Shown here piece after piece: positions 7,879 to 16,497 of a DNA stretch of 34,694 nt. Within the stretch, counting starts at the first letter, position 1. The number at the start of each line of letters is the position of its first letter. This DNA comes from Deltaproteobacteria bacterium (GTDB lineage Bacteria > SAR324 > NAC60-12), in assembly GCA_002726945.1 (NCBI GenBank), contig PBTB01000015.1, positions 1-34,694 on the forward strand, read 5' to 3'. Both the position numbers and the translations under genes were made by a program. A model generated the notes under the pieces. That model was not told the DNA's origin. It ran no database searches and worked only from the letters and a program-made list of their open reading frames with translations.

Positions 7879-8523
7879 TCAGAAGCCGAAGCCGATCCGG
7901 AAAATTGCAACGCCACCGGCTGCTCCGATACTCGATGTGTCTCCCTCGACCCAGTTTTTTGAGGCTGTGGTTTCAGTCCCGGATACCAGGGTTGCTGTAT
8001 ATGAATCGGATAATTTGCTACCCGTCATAAGCCAATCTGCACCAATGTACATGCCAAAGTCAAAGGTCCACTCATTACCGAGGCCAAAGTTCACCTGAGT
8101 GGCTTCATAGGCAATGTCATAAGTCGTACTGTCCTCGGAGGGCCAGTCTTTCAATTCTATCTTGTACTTTCCATAGCCCAGCAGCCAGTTGAAGGAGTTC
8201 CCGGGATAATAGCGGATATTGACTTCCGAAGTGGATGCAGCCACCGTCTTATAGGTGTAAGTCCACCCTGTACTGTAGCTATAAGAAGAGCTACTGACGA
8301 CTTCAGTCGTATTTGAACCCCCGGCAACTCCGATAGTAATGTTTTTCCCGGGAAATTCGACTTCAATTGGGCTTGAACGCCAATACAAACCATGTAAGGC
8401 AATTGCTTTTGTGCCAAAGCGGATGAACTGGCTGCTGCGGTTGGAGGCGGAATCCGCTGCGTACAGCGGAACGGTGCAGGCACACAATGCCAAGCTGATG
8501 CCAAGCTTTTTTAGGAGTTTCAT
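7879..8523 (-). CDS. Putative outer-membrane beta-barrel protein with signal peptide
   Basis: A 214-residue protein starting MKLLKKLG, with a hydrophobic stretch and a signal peptidase I-like site at PLYAADS. The mature part is rich in Gly, Ser, Thr, Tyr and Trp, has alternating strand-like segments (for example GWTYTYKTV, VNIRYYPG, FDFGMYIGADW), and ends in aromatic IGFGF. A terminal Phe is typical of the BAM-recognised beta-signal. I chose the ATG at 8523 because the signal peptide begins there and GGAAG precedes it closely; an in-frame start at 8553 would add ten non-signal residues. I do not recognise a specific family. Two other genes here (11936-12544 and 22346-23269) have the same small-barrel architecture. 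Function unknown. Confidence 0.7.
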   Translation of the reverse strand: MKLLKKLGISLALCACTVPLYAADSASNRSSQFIRFGTKAIALHGLYWRSSPIEVEFPGKNITIGVAGGSNTTEVVSSSSYSYSTGWTYTYKTVAASTSEVNIRYYPGNSFNWLLGYGKYKIELKDWPSEDSTTYDIAYEATQVNFGLGNEWTFDFGMYIGADWLMTGSKLSDSYTATLVSGTETTASKNWVEGDTSSIGAAGGVAIFRIGFGF

Positions 8524-8835
8524 AGCTTCCGGGTTCGGAACAGGTGGTTTCAAATGCAGATTTCATCTTCAAGTCAAGCCCAAGGGCCGTTGCCTGTGCA
8601 ATGCAAAACCCCTTCCCCAGAGGGTTGGAATCTGTAAAAAAATCAAAATTTCGATTTCTGATGAATTTGATCTAGAATTTTTTTACTAATAATTTCAGTA
8701 ATTTAAGTTTTTTTCTAATGTCAGAAAATAGGTGTAACCGGGGATCATCAGCGTTCTGAGGAGTGCGGCGGTAACTCGCTTGAGATTGTGCGTCCACTCG
8801 AAAATGGCGACGTATGCGGCAAGATTCTTTTTATG
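8524..8835. other. AT-rich non-coding stretch upstream of the beta-barrel gene
   Basis: It contains long T and A runs (8637-8720) and would carry the promoter of the minus-strand beta-barrel gene; on that strand TTGACT occurs about 50 bases before the start, without a clear -10 box. A minus-strand open frame across 8700-8820 ends in a peptide with IFEWTHNLKR, which I could not place in any family. Confidence 0.4.
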
Positions 8836-8886
8836 CCCCCCCCCCCAAAAACCCAACAAACAACACACACCAACAACACACCCCCA
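8836..8886. repeat. 51-nt tract composed only of A and C
   Basis: It starts with eleven consecutive C (8836-8846) and then continues with A and C only, in an irregular CA/CAA pattern, to 8886. A nearly G/T-free stretch goes on to 8900. Such a strand-asymmetric low-complexity run is unlike anything else in the window. It lies between the AT-rich spacer and a decayed hydrolase gene. It may be genuine simple sequence or a sequencing/assembly artefact. Confidence 0.9.
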
Positions 8887-8935
8887 GCCAACAAAAAAAC
8901 GGAAGGGCCGGAGGAAATTTCTCAGTCCTGTCCAT

Positions 8936-9300
8936 GTTCCTTCGATGGTGTTGGAAGTGGACTTCCCGGATTCCGTCCCCATCATCGTCGCGCGTCCATT
9001 CTTTTTTCGAGTGCTTGACGGTGGCGTGCCCCCGTTGGGGGTCGAAGCCCATGTGGTCAACCTCCGGGGGCACGGCGGCAGTGAAGGTGATTGGCAAACT
9101 GCCGGGCTTCCGGAGTGTCAGAGGATGTCACCGTAGCGATTCGCAGGCTGGGTGCGCCCCCAATTCTGATTGGTCATTCGATGGGCGGTATGATCGTGTA
9201 GAACTGGCCCACGCCATGATGGAGAATTCCGACTGGCAGGTGGCCGCCGAGGCCATCCAGCGTTGGCTGAAAAAAACTTCCGGATGCAAGGGAAGGATTG
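8936..9300 (+). pseudogene. Broken alpha/beta hydrolase
   Basis: Pieces of one alpha/beta-hydrolase fold protein are spread over three frames. The first frame gives VEAHVVNLRGHGGSEGDWQ up to about 9117, the conserved strand and RGHG turn before the nucleophile. A shift leads to RRLGAPPILIGHSMGGMIV at about 9148-9213, the nucleophile elbow G-H-S-M-G with the catalytic Ser, which ends in TAG at 9214-9216. The third frame, from about 9199, gives ELAHAMMENSDWQVAAEAI followed by a WLKK end. This is the C-terminal region that normally holds the catalytic His. About 100 or more residues of cap and Asp-bearing loop are missing between the last two pieces. The last piece has lost its stop and runs in frame into the S41 protease gene. 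The gene is clearly dead; the exact 5' limit is uncertain. Confidence 0.75.
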
Positions 9301-9362
9301 AAAGTTCTGTCCGTTCATGGAATATGAATGGTTTCGCAACACGACTCAAATTCGTCCTGCCC

Positions 9363-11384
9363 ATGAGATTCCGCTCCTTCGTTCTCGCCTGCTGTTTGGC
9401 GATCCAGCTTCTGCCCGTGATCGCCCAGGCGGAAAACCGACTCAACAGCGCGGTCCTGCGTGGAATCGTTGAGCGCTTCACCTCCCTCCACTATGCGCAG
9501 AAGCCGCTGGACAATGCCCTCTCCCAGACCATTTTTTCCAACTACCTCCGTCGTCTGGACCCCGGACACTACTACTTCCTGGAATCCGACATTGAGAGCT
9601 TCAAGCGCTACCAGTTGCAGGTGGACGACCTCTTGCGCCGGGGAAATCCGGATTTTGCGCTGGATGTGTTTTCGCGCTTCAAGACCCGGATCTCGGAGCG
9701 GCTGGAGATGCTTGAGGAGATTTTGCAGGAGGAGTTCGATTTCTCCAAGGATGCCCAGTGGCAGCTTGATCGTAAAGAGGCTCCGTATCCGAAAACCACG
9801 GAAGCCGCCCGCGCCACCTGGCGGTTGAAAATGAAGTTCGACCTGCTGAGCCTGACGCTGGGGGGGACTCCGCTGAAGGAGGCGAAGGAGCGCCTGCTCA
9901 AGCGTTTCCGGGGCCAGTGGAAGGACTACTCGCAGTACGATGACGACGATGTACTGTCCGTGTTTCTCAACGCGATGGCCAGAGCCTACGACCCGCATTC
10001 ATCGTACCTCGCGCCGCAAGACCTCAAGAATTTTGACATTTCGATCAAGCTTTCGCTTGAGGGCATTGGTGCCGTGTTGCGCTGGGAGGATGGCTACACC
10101 ATCGTCAACTCCATCGTGCCCGGAGGTGCTGCAGCACGACACGGCAAACTTCAAATGGATGACCGCATCATCGCCGTCGCACAAGCGGACAACGCCTTCG
10201 AGAGCGTCATCGACATGCGCCTCAACGACGTTGTCCAGCTCATCCGGGGCAAGCGTGGCACAACGGTGCGGCTGCAAGTGCTGCGCAAGACCGCAAAGGG
10301 ATTCGACACCTTCAAGTTTCCGATTGTCCGCGACAAGATCGTCCTCAAGGATGGCGAGGCCCGCACCCACGTTTTCACTCCGGAAAACTCTGGCAAGCAC
10401 TACCCGCACACCTACCGGATCGGCGTGATCCGCCTGCCATCGTTCTATGTGGATTTCAACGACCGGCGCAGCAATCCCACCAACTACAAAAGCTCTTCAC
10501 GAGATGTCCGGAAGCACTTGGAGTCGTTTGTTGCGCAGGGCGTGGACGGGATGATTCTGGACCTGCGGAGCAATGGCGGAGGTGGACTGGACGAGGCGAT
10601 CAAGATGGCCGGATTGTTTGTTGGCCGCAAGCCCATTGTCGTAGTCCAGCAGACCGGAGGGCGGCACATCACCGTGCATCGCAGCCGTGAGGATGCCGTG
10701 TACACCGGACCGTTGCTGATCCTGCAAAATCGTTACAGCGCCTCGGCTTCGGAGATTCTTGCCGGGGCGATGCGTGATTATCAACGGGCGTTGCTCGTTG
10801 GCGACACGACCACTTTTGGCAAAGGCACCGTGCAGAACATCGCGCAGCTTCCCGAAGGCTACGGGGCGCTGAAAGTCACCATCGCCCAGTTCTACCGCGT
10901 TTCCGGCGCGTCCACCCAAAATCGTGGGGTGCCGTCCGACATCATCCTGCCCTCGCTCAACAACGTCCGCGAGGTGGGCGAGGCCACCTTGGATCACGCC
11001 CTGCCCTGGCACTCCATCGATTCGGTCTCGTACCGTGCGCTCAGCAACCTCGGCACCTTGGTTCCGGAACTGAGTGCCCGCTCTGGAGAGCGTGTTGACC
11101 GCAGTGAGTTCTTTGCTCAGGTGCGTGAGGATGTGCAGGAGTATCTCGACACCGTGAAGCCCCTCCAGTTCACCAGCATCCGCAGATTGCAGGAGGAGCA
11201 CCAGCGCCGCCGCGCCCAGCGCGAAGAGGAACTCGCTCAGGCCAAAGAGCTGGAGGAGGATTCTGAGGAAGCTCCGGAGGTCGATAAAACCGCCGCCATT
11301 CTCCGGGACGCTTACCTTGAGGAGGGGTTCGCCATTCTTGAAGACTACATCCACCTTCAGCAACACGCTAAAAACAACCCGTGA
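9363..11384 (+). CDS. prc: Tail-specific C-terminal processing peptidase, S41 family (Prc/Tsp-like)
   Basis: A 673-residue periplasmic serine protease, close to the length of E. coli Prc (682). The N-terminus MRFRSFVLACCLA...IAQAEN is a signal peptide. An N-terminal helical region (about 30-230) is followed by a PDZ domain (GIGAVLRWEDGYTIVNSIV, GGAAARHGKLQMDD) and the S41 catalytic core. The core has NRYSASASEILAG with the likely nucleophile Ser461, and FGKGTVQ with the general-base Lys487. The charged C-terminus matches the Prc-specific extension. In known systems Prc trims or degrades periplasmic and lipoprotein substrates such as murein hydrolases. The same frame is open back to 8814 only because the hydrolase remnant has lost its stop. 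An in-frame ATG at 9324 is an alternative start that would also keep the signal peptide. The stop overlaps the next start by 4 bp. Confidence 0.93.
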   Translation: MRFRSFVLACCLAIQLLPVIAQAENRLNSAVLRGIVERFTSLHYAQKPLDNALSQTIFSNYLRRLDPGHYYFLESDIESFKRYQLQVDDLLRRGNPDFALDVFSRFKTRISERLEMLEEILQEEFDFSKDAQWQLDRKEAPYPKTTEAARATWRLKMKFDLLSLTLGGTPLKEAKERLLKRFRGQWKDYSQYDDDDVLSVFLNAMARAYDPHSSYLAPQDLKNFDISIKLSLEGIGAVLRWEDGYTIVNSIVPGGAAARHGKLQMDDRIIAVAQADNAFESVIDMRLNDVVQLIRGKRGTTVRLQVLRKTAKGFDTFKFPIVRDKIVLKDGEARTHVFTPENSGKHYPHTYRIGVIRLPSFYVDFNDRRSNPTNYKSSSRDVRKHLESFVAQGVDGMILDLRSNGGGGLDEAIKMAGLFVGRKPIVVVQQTGGRHITVHRSREDAVYTGPLLILQNRYSASASEILAGAMRDYQRALLVGDTTTFGKGTVQNIAQLPEGYGALKVTIAQFYRVSGASTQNRGVPSDIILPSLNNVREVGEATLDHALPWHSIDSVSYRALSNLGTLVPELSARSGERVDRSEFFAQVREDVQEYLDTVKPLQFTSIRRLQEEHQRRRAQREEELAQAKELEEDSEEAPEVDKTAAILRDAYLEEGFAILEDYIHLQQHAKNNP

Positions 11385-11932
11385 ACGACAGAGCCGCCCT
11401 CAATCCGGACACCTTCCCCGAACCGTCCACGCTCGAAGTTTTGATCTTGCCCCACGACCTCCGGAAGCGAGTCACACAAATCGCCGAGGCGATTTCACAC
11501 GACTACGCCAACGAGGTGGTCTGGCTGGTGGGAGTCCTCAAAGGGGCATTCATGCTCACCTCCGACCTCGCCCGCAATCTCACGATTCCGTGTCAGATTC
11601 ACTTTGTCCAAGCCTCCAGCTACGGTAGTGGGAAGGAGAGTTCCGGACAGGTGCAGCTTGACAACACTCTTGATGTCTCGGGACAGCACGTTGTCCTGAT
11701 CGAGGACATCTACGACACGGGAAACACGTTGAAACGTGTTCTCCGCGACCTCCGGCAACAGAACCCCGCCTCTCTTGAAGTCTGCACCCTGCTTGACAAG
11801 CAGGGTTCGGAGAAGCATCCGGTTGAGGTCAAGTACCTCGGTTTTGAAATCCCCAAGCGTTTCGTGGTCGGCTACGGTCTTGACTACGCGGAGCGCTACC
11901 GGGAACTTCCCTACATCGCCTGCTTGGATTGA
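11381..11932 (+). CDS. hpt: Hypoxanthine phosphoribosyltransferase
   Basis: A 183-residue purine phosphoribosyltransferase that salvages hypoxanthine (and guanine) to IMP/GMP using PRPP. The PRPP-binding signature VVLIEDIYDTGNTL is present. So are the early VVWLVGVLKGAFMLTSDL block and the flexible-loop SSYG motif; the C-terminal FVVGYGLDYAERYRELPYI is diagnostic of bacterial HPRT. Translation starts at GTG 11381, and its GTGA overlaps the protease stop, so the two genes are translationally coupled. It is followed after three bases by a beta-barrel gene, suggesting one transcript with no obvious functional link. Confidence 0.95.
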   Translation: MNDRAALNPDTFPEPSTLEVLILPHDLRKRVTQIAEAISHDYANEVVWLVGVLKGAFMLTSDLARNLTIPCQIHFVQASSYGSGKESSGQVQLDNTLDVSGQHVVLIEDIYDTGNTLKRVLRDLRQQNPASLEVCTLLDKQGSEKHPVEVKYLGFEIPKRFVVGYGLDYAERYRELPYIACLD

Positions 11933-11935
11933 ACC

Positions 11936-12544
11936 ATGGCCAGAAAAATCGGAAACCCTATCTTCGGTACCCTCCTCATCCTGATCACCCTCACGTTCCT
12001 GATGTCCTCCAGCGCGTGGGCGCTCAAGGTCAAACTGCGAATTGATCTCCCGCTCGGCGGCAGCTATTCTATCACAGGGCTGGACAGCTTTGTTCCCCAA
12101 GGAGGATTTGGGTTGGGACTTGGAGTGGTGATCCCCTATGAGCAGGACATCGACATCGAAACCGGCTACGAGTACAAGAACCACAGTTTCACCTCAGCCC
12201 AGAGCTATAAGGGCAAGTACACGTCGCATTTCGTGCAAGTTGGTGCGTCCTATTCCGGCATTGGGATCACGGACTCCTACAAACTCATTTTGAGTGGTAC
12301 AGTGGATCTGCCCTTGGCCGGATCGGCAGAAGTCACCCGGAAAGGCGACGGGTCCAAAACCTCGTCGTCATCCTTTGGCGGGTTGGGTTTTTACGGCACC
12401 GCAGGCGTGACGGATGGACAGATGGATTTTTACACGTTCTACCAGCAACGCTCCGTGAGTTATGGCCTCACGCCTCCTGGAAAAAGCGCTAAACTCAAGT
12501 GGACCACGGCGGCCTACGGTTTGGGTTTCGGTTACACTTTCTAA
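11936..12544 (+). CDS. Putative outer-membrane beta-barrel protein
   Basis: A 202-residue secreted protein. Residues 1-30 form a signal peptide (long hydrophobic core, SSAWALKV cleavage region). The rest is Gly/Ser/Tyr-rich with alternating strand patterns such as GGFGLGLGVVIPY, DIETGYEY and HFVQVGASYSGIGI. It ends in GLGFGYTF, a good C-terminal beta-signal. The predicted size fits an 8-stranded OmpA/OmpW-like barrel, but no named family is recognised. It starts three bases after hpt and ends 9 bases before the dehydrogenase gene, so it belongs to the same plus-strand transcript. Function unknown. Confidence 0.72.
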   Translation: MARKIGNPIFGTLLILITLTFLMSSSAWALKVKLRIDLPLGGSYSITGLDSFVPQGGFGLGLGVVIPYEQDIDIETGYEYKNHSFTSAQSYKGKYTSHFVQVGASYSGIGITDSYKLILSGTVDLPLAGSAEVTRKGDGSKTSSSSFGGLGFYGTAGVTDGQMDFYTFYQQRSVSYGLTPPGKSAKLKWTTAAYGLGFGYTF

Positions 12545-12553
12545 CACCTTTGC

Positions 12554-13573
12554 ATGATCAACGTTCTTGTCAGCAAAACCGAACACGAACGCGACAGGGT
12601 TCTCATTGAGGCGGCGGTGGCCGATGCCTTTTCCCTGCACTGGGTGGATTTCACGGACCCGGAAAACATTCCCCAATCCGTGCTTGCCGAGGCAGATGCC
12701 ATCGTGGGACAGGTGGACCTCACAGACGCTCAGTATGTCCTGGCCCCCAAGCTGAAGCTGGTGCAGATCCTGAAATCGGGCTATGAAATGATTGACATGA
12801 ACCGTGCCCAGCGCCACGGGGTTGCGGTGTCCAACAATGGAGGAGCCAACGCGATCTCTGTTGCCGAACACGTCCTCATGCTCATGCTTTCGCTCTACCG
12901 CCAACTGCTGTTTCACCACAACAGCGTCGTGCAAGGCCCGTGGGAGAACCGCAAGTTGCAAAACCAGGAGCTTTACGGAAAGACACTGGGCATCATCGGG
13001 CTGGGGCACATCGGTCAGGCCTTGGCTGAACGCGCCCAGGCGTTGGGCATGAGCATCCGCTATTTTGACGTGGTGCGCAAGGAGGGCATTGAGCAGGAGC
13101 GCGGCCACCGCTTTCAAATGCTGCCCGATGTGTTTGCGGAATCCGACATTGTTAGCGTGCATGTGCCGTTGACGGACTACTCGCGCAATCTCATCAACCG
13201 CCGCACCCTGAAAATGATGCGTCCGGACGCCCTGCTGATCAACGCGGCTCGGGGCGGAGTTCAGGAGGAAGCGGCACTGCACGAAGCCCTCGCGGGCGGA
13301 TGGATTGCCGGAGCCGGGCTGGATGTTTTCCAAACCGAGCCGCTGCCGTTGTCCTCGCCGCTCTGCGCCCTGCCGAACGTGGTCCTTACACCCCACAGCG
13401 CCCCGGCGATTGAAACCTACTCCCGCGCCGTCCAGCATGCCGTGGGCAATCTCCAGCGCTTGGACCAAGGTGTACCGCTTGTCAACCTCGTGGTGGACCA
13501 TGAGGCTAACACGCGGGCGTTTCTCCAGCACCATCCGGATGCCGATCTTGGCTCACCCACCCCTCGTGTTTGA
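12554..13573 (+). CDS. D-isomer-specific 2-hydroxyacid dehydrogenase family protein
   Basis: A 339-residue NAD(P)-dependent dehydrogenase of the D-2-hydroxyacid family (phosphoglycerate/glyoxylate/hydroxypyruvate reductase type). The Rossmann motif LGIIGLGHIGQ lies at about 145-155. The catalytic Arg is in NAARGGV (about 233), the Glu in GLDVFQTEP (about 264), and the His in LTPHSAP (about 281). It interconverts 2-keto acids and D-2-hydroxy acids; which one cannot be said. It has no C-terminal ACT domain, so it is less likely to be the main SerA. It sits between the beta-barrel gene and a J-domain gene on the same strand. No strong Shine-Dalgarno is visible at 12554. Confidence 0.9.
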   Translation: MINVLVSKTEHERDRVLIEAAVADAFSLHWVDFTDPENIPQSVLAEADAIVGQVDLTDAQYVLAPKLKLVQILKSGYEMIDMNRAQRHGVAVSNNGGANAISVAEHVLMLMLSLYRQLLFHHNSVVQGPWENRKLQNQELYGKTLGIIGLGHIGQALAERAQALGMSIRYFDVVRKEGIEQERGHRFQMLPDVFAESDIVSVHVPLTDYSRNLINRRTLKMMRPDALLINAARGGVQEEAALHEALAGGWIAGAGLDVFQTEPLPLSSPLCALPNVVLTPHSAPAIETYSRAVQHAVGNLQRLDQGVPLVNLVVDHEANTRAFLQHHPDADLGSPTPRV

Positions 13574-13663
13574 GGTTCTTCCGCAGATTGCACAGGGCTT
13601 GCAAAAGTTTAGGAGGCTCCCTGTTCTTGGGGGGTTGCACACGGATGTTGCTCTGCATTTCCA

Positions 13664-14497
13664 ATGAACTTCTACGAAATCCTTGGGGTTCGCCCCAACG
13701 CTTCAGAACGTCAGATTCGGCAGGCGTTTCGACAGGCCGCGCTGCGCTATCATCCGGACACCGCCTTGGGCGGCGGTGATCCGCACCGCTTCCGGCTGAT
13801 CACCGAAGCCTACGGCCAACTCCGCCGACAACCCAAGCCTTCCCGAACGGGCTCATCCGGATTTGCTGAGCCCCCTTCCCAAGCAACGGGCATGGGAGGA
13901 TTCTCCGGGGACGGCATCCCCATGACGCTTCAGGAGTTGATCAACTGCATCGAGTTTTCGGAGAACCGCTACGTCCGCCAAATCGCCATGGAAACGCTCG
14001 CAGCCAAACGCAAGGAGGAGGGTTTGCAGTACCTGCTGGACCGGATGCAGAACTCCAACCCGGAGATGCAGCAGTCCATCATCGGGGCCCTTGGGCAAAG
14101 CGGCCTTCAGGAAGTTGGTCCAGCCTTGATGTCAATGGTGGGTGAACCAACGATTGAGATTTCTGCAGCAGCCATCCGCTCGCTGGAGCGTATCGATAAG
14201 GACAACCGCCAAGTCGTCATTTCCAGGCTCAAAAAGGAAACCCGGAATGTCCGGGAGCGCATGGTCGCACCCCTACACCAGTTGCGGGATTTGGTCTCCG
14301 GAGCGCCTCCGGTGATGGGGCAACTGGGCGAAATTCTGGTGCGCTCCCAGAAGCTTTCGGCAGAGCAGCTTGAAGTCTCTCTCCTGCTTCAGAGGCGCTT
14401 TCCACTGCTGCTCGGGCAAGTCCTGCGGCACTTGGAGTATCTGTCCATCCCGGAAATCCAGTACGCGGTTGCCATGCAGCGCAACCTTCGGTACTGA
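13664..14497 (+). CDS. J-domain protein with HEAT-like repeats and a GspE/MshE N-terminal-like tail
   Basis: A 277-residue protein with an unusual layout. Residues 1-55 are a J domain (NFYEILGV, HPD at 30-32), which would recruit and stimulate a DnaK-type Hsp70. Residues about 85-205 look like helical HEAT-type repeats (VRQIAMETLAAK, MQQSIIGALGQSG, ISAAAIRSLERI). The last 60 residues (LGEILVRSQKLSAEQLE, then LGQVLRHLEYLSIPEIQYA) resemble the two-copy MshEN/T2SSE N-terminal motif found in pilus and type II secretion ATPases, sometimes a c-di-GMP-binding module. There is no Gly/Phe or zinc region, so it is not canonical DnaJ. It ends 8 bp from the convergent uvrB gene with no room for a terminator. 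Its specific partner is unknown. Confidence 0.8.
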   Translation: MNFYEILGVRPNASERQIRQAFRQAALRYHPDTALGGGDPHRFRLITEAYGQLRRQPKPSRTGSSGFAEPPSQATGMGGFSGDGIPMTLQELINCIEFSENRYVRQIAMETLAAKRKEEGLQYLLDRMQNSNPEMQQSIIGALGQSGLQEVGPALMSMVGEPTIEISAAAIRSLERIDKDNRQVVISRLKKETRNVRERMVAPLHQLRDLVSGAPPVMGQLGEILVRSQKLSAEQLEVSLLLQRRFPLLLGQVLRHLEYLSIPEIQYAVAMQRNLRY

Positions 14498-14505
14498 GAA
14501 TTTGC

Positions 14506-16491
14506 TCAGGCGGCTTCGTCACCCTCCAACTGCTTCCGGAGTTCCGTAATCCGGTCTCGTAATTTTGCCGCGAATTCGAACTCCAATTGCTCGGCCGCCT
14601 TGCGCATCGAATTCTCCAACTCGACCAACTCGGTTTCCAACTGCTCTCGCGTCTGATACTCCGCTTCAGGTTCGGCGGCAATGGATTCATCCTCCAGTGC
14701 CACCGATCCCAGCGAGGGGGCGATCTCCCGGAACACCGTGCGTGGCACGATGCCATGCTCGGCGTTGTGCGCAAGCTGCCGGACGCGGCGTTGCTCCGTG
14801 ATGTCAATGGCCTGCCGCATCGAGCCCGTCACGGTGTCGGCGTACATGACGACTTGGCCGTTGGCGTTGCGAGCCGCTCGTCCACAGGTCTGGATCAGTG
14901 AGCGCGTGGAGCGCAGAAAGCCCTCCTTGTCCGCATCGAAAATCCCGACCAGTGACACCTCCGGCAAGTCCAAACCTTCCCGGAGCAGGTTGATTCCGAC
15001 CAGCACATCGAACTGTCCGGCGCGCAGGTCATGTAGAATCTTGGTGCGCTCGATGGCATCGATGTCCGAGTGCATGTAGCGCACACGCACCTCCAAATCT
15101 TCGTAATACTCCGCCAAATCCTCGGCCATTCGCTTCGTCAGAGTGGTGATGAGGATGCGCTCATTGCGGGTCACGCGCACTCGGATTTCGTGGAGCATGT
15201 CATCCACCTGCCCCAGCACAGGACGCACCTCAATCGGTGGGTCCACCAACCCTGTGGGCCGGATCACCAGTTCCACCACGCTGCCCCGTGCTTTTTCGAT
15301 CTCGTACTCCGCCGGAGTGGCCGAGGCATAGACGAGTTGCTGCGCCACCTGCTCAAACTCGTCAAAACGCAACGGGCGGTTGTCCAACGCAGAGGGCAAC
15401 CGGAAGCCATGCTCGACCAGTGTTTCCTTGCGGGAGCGGTCACCGAGGTACATCCCTCGGACTTGCGGAACCGTGACATGGCTCTCGTCAATGACCACGA
15501 GCGCGTTCTTCGGCAGGTAGCTGATCAGGGTCGGCGGGGCGCTTCCGGGTTCCCGGCGCTGGAGGATGCGGCTGTAGTTCTCGATCCCTGAGCAGAATCC
15601 GGTCTCCTCGATCATCTCGATGTCATACTCGGTGCGCTGCTTGAGGCGATGATACTCGACCAACTTGTTTTGCTCATGCAACTCGCGGAGCCGCATTTTC
15701 AACTCCTCGCGGATCATCCGCACGGTTTCCGGAACATGATCGGCTGGGGCCGCATAGTGCGAAGCCGGGTAGATCGCAAAGTGGCGGTAGGCCCGCTGCT
15801 TCTTGCCGGTGAGCGGCTCGTACTGCGTGATCGCCTCAATCTCGTCTCCCCAAAGCTCCATCCGGATGGCCGACTCCGATTCGGCAAGGTGGATGTCAAT
15901 GACATCGCCCCGCACCCGGAAGGTGCCCCGGTGGAAGTCGATGTCGTTGCGCTCGTATCGCATCTCGACCAAGCCAGCCAGCAGTTTCGCACGCTTGATC
16001 TTGTCTCCCACCTTGAGGAAGAGCATCATCTTGCCGTACTCCTCTGGAGAGCCGATGCCGTAGATGCACGACACCGAGGCGACGATGATCACGTCCTCAC
16101 GCTCCAGCAGGGAGCGTGTTGCCGAAAGCCGCAGACGGTCCAGTTCGTCGTTGAGTGCGGTGGTCTTCTCAATGTAGAGATCACGGTGCGGAACGTAGGC
16201 CTCAGGCTGGTAGTAGTCGTAGAAGCTGACGAAATACTCAACCGCGTTTTCCGGAAAGAAGGATTGGAACTCGTTGTAGAGCTGTGCGGCAAGCACCTTG
16301 TTGTGGACCAGCACCAACGTGGGCCGCTGCCAGCGCTGGATGACATTGGCCATCGTGTAGGTCTTCCCGGAGCCGGTGATGCCGAGCAACACCTGATGCC
16401 GATGGTCCTGCTCCAGTCCATTCACCAGCGCCTCGATGGCTTGGGGTTGATCCCCGGTGGGCTGAAACTTGGAGCAGAGTTGGAAAGGCAT
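14506..16491 (-). CDS. uvrB: Excinuclease ABC subunit B
   Basis: A 661-residue UvrB, the damage-verification helicase-like subunit of nucleotide excision repair that works with UvrA and UvrC. The N-terminus [11 protein letters not shown] is typical. Walker A is GITGSGKT at 37-44. The beta-hairpin region [14 protein letters not shown] inserts between DNA strands, and the DEAD-type motif is VIDESH. Helicase motifs V-VI are present ([28 protein letters not shown]). The C-terminal UVR domain ([20 protein letters not shown]), which contacts UvrC, is also complete. It is last of the minus-strand set argH-trx-truA-uvrB, six bases after truA. Nothing suggests damage to the gene. Confidence 0.98.
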   Translation of the reverse strand: MPFQLCSKFQPTGDQPQAIEALVNGLEQDHRHQVLLGITGSGKTYTMANVIQRWQRPTLVLVHNKVLAAQLYNEFQSFFPENAVEYFVSFYDYYQPEAYVPHRDLYIEKTTALNDELDRLRLSATRSLLEREDVIIVASVSCIYGIGSPEEYGKMMLFLKVGDKIKRAKLLAGLVEMRYERNDIDFHRGTFRVRGDVIDIHLAESESAIRMELWGDEIEAITQYEPLTGKKQRAYRHFAIYPASHYAAPADHVPETVRMIREELKMRLRELHEQNKLVEYHRLKQRTEYDIEMIEETGFCSGIENYSRILQRREPGSAPPTLISYLPKNALVVIDESHVTVPQVRGMYLGDRSRKETLVEHGFRLPSALDNRPLRFDEFEQVAQQLVYASATPAEYEIEKARGSVVELVIRPTGLVDPPIEVRPVLGQVDDMLHEIRVRVTRNERILITTLTKRMAEDLAEYYEDLEVRVRYMHSDIDAIERTKILHDLRAGQFDVLVGINLLREGLDLPEVSLVGIFDADKEGFLRSTRSLIQTCGRAARNANGQVVMYADTVTGSMRQAIDITEQRRVRQLAHNAEHGIVPRTVFREIAPSLGSVALEDESIAAEPEAEYQTREQLETELVELENSMRKAAEQLEFEFAAKLRDRITELRKQLEGDEAA

Positions 16492-16497
16492 CGTGGA

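Noticed and set aside
7605-8030. 141-codon plus-strand open frame
   Set aside because: No ribosome binding site or family features, and its 3' part is antisense to the beta-barrel gene.
8695-8820. Minus-strand peptide with IFEWTHNLKR as possible transposase end
   Set aside because: I could not match it to a known transposase, and no inverted repeats or other transposase pieces surround it.
8814-9362. Long N-terminal extension of the S41 protease
   Set aside because: It is the decayed hydrolase C-terminus plus A/C-tract translation. The signal peptide at 9363 marks the true protein start.
10497-11366. 289-codon minus-strand open frame
   Set aside because: Antisense to the catalytic half of the S41 protease; no motif.
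12368-13534. 388-codon minus-strand open frame
   Set aside because: Lies antisense to a clear 2-hydroxyacid dehydrogenase; His/Gln/Arg-rich composition with no family motif.
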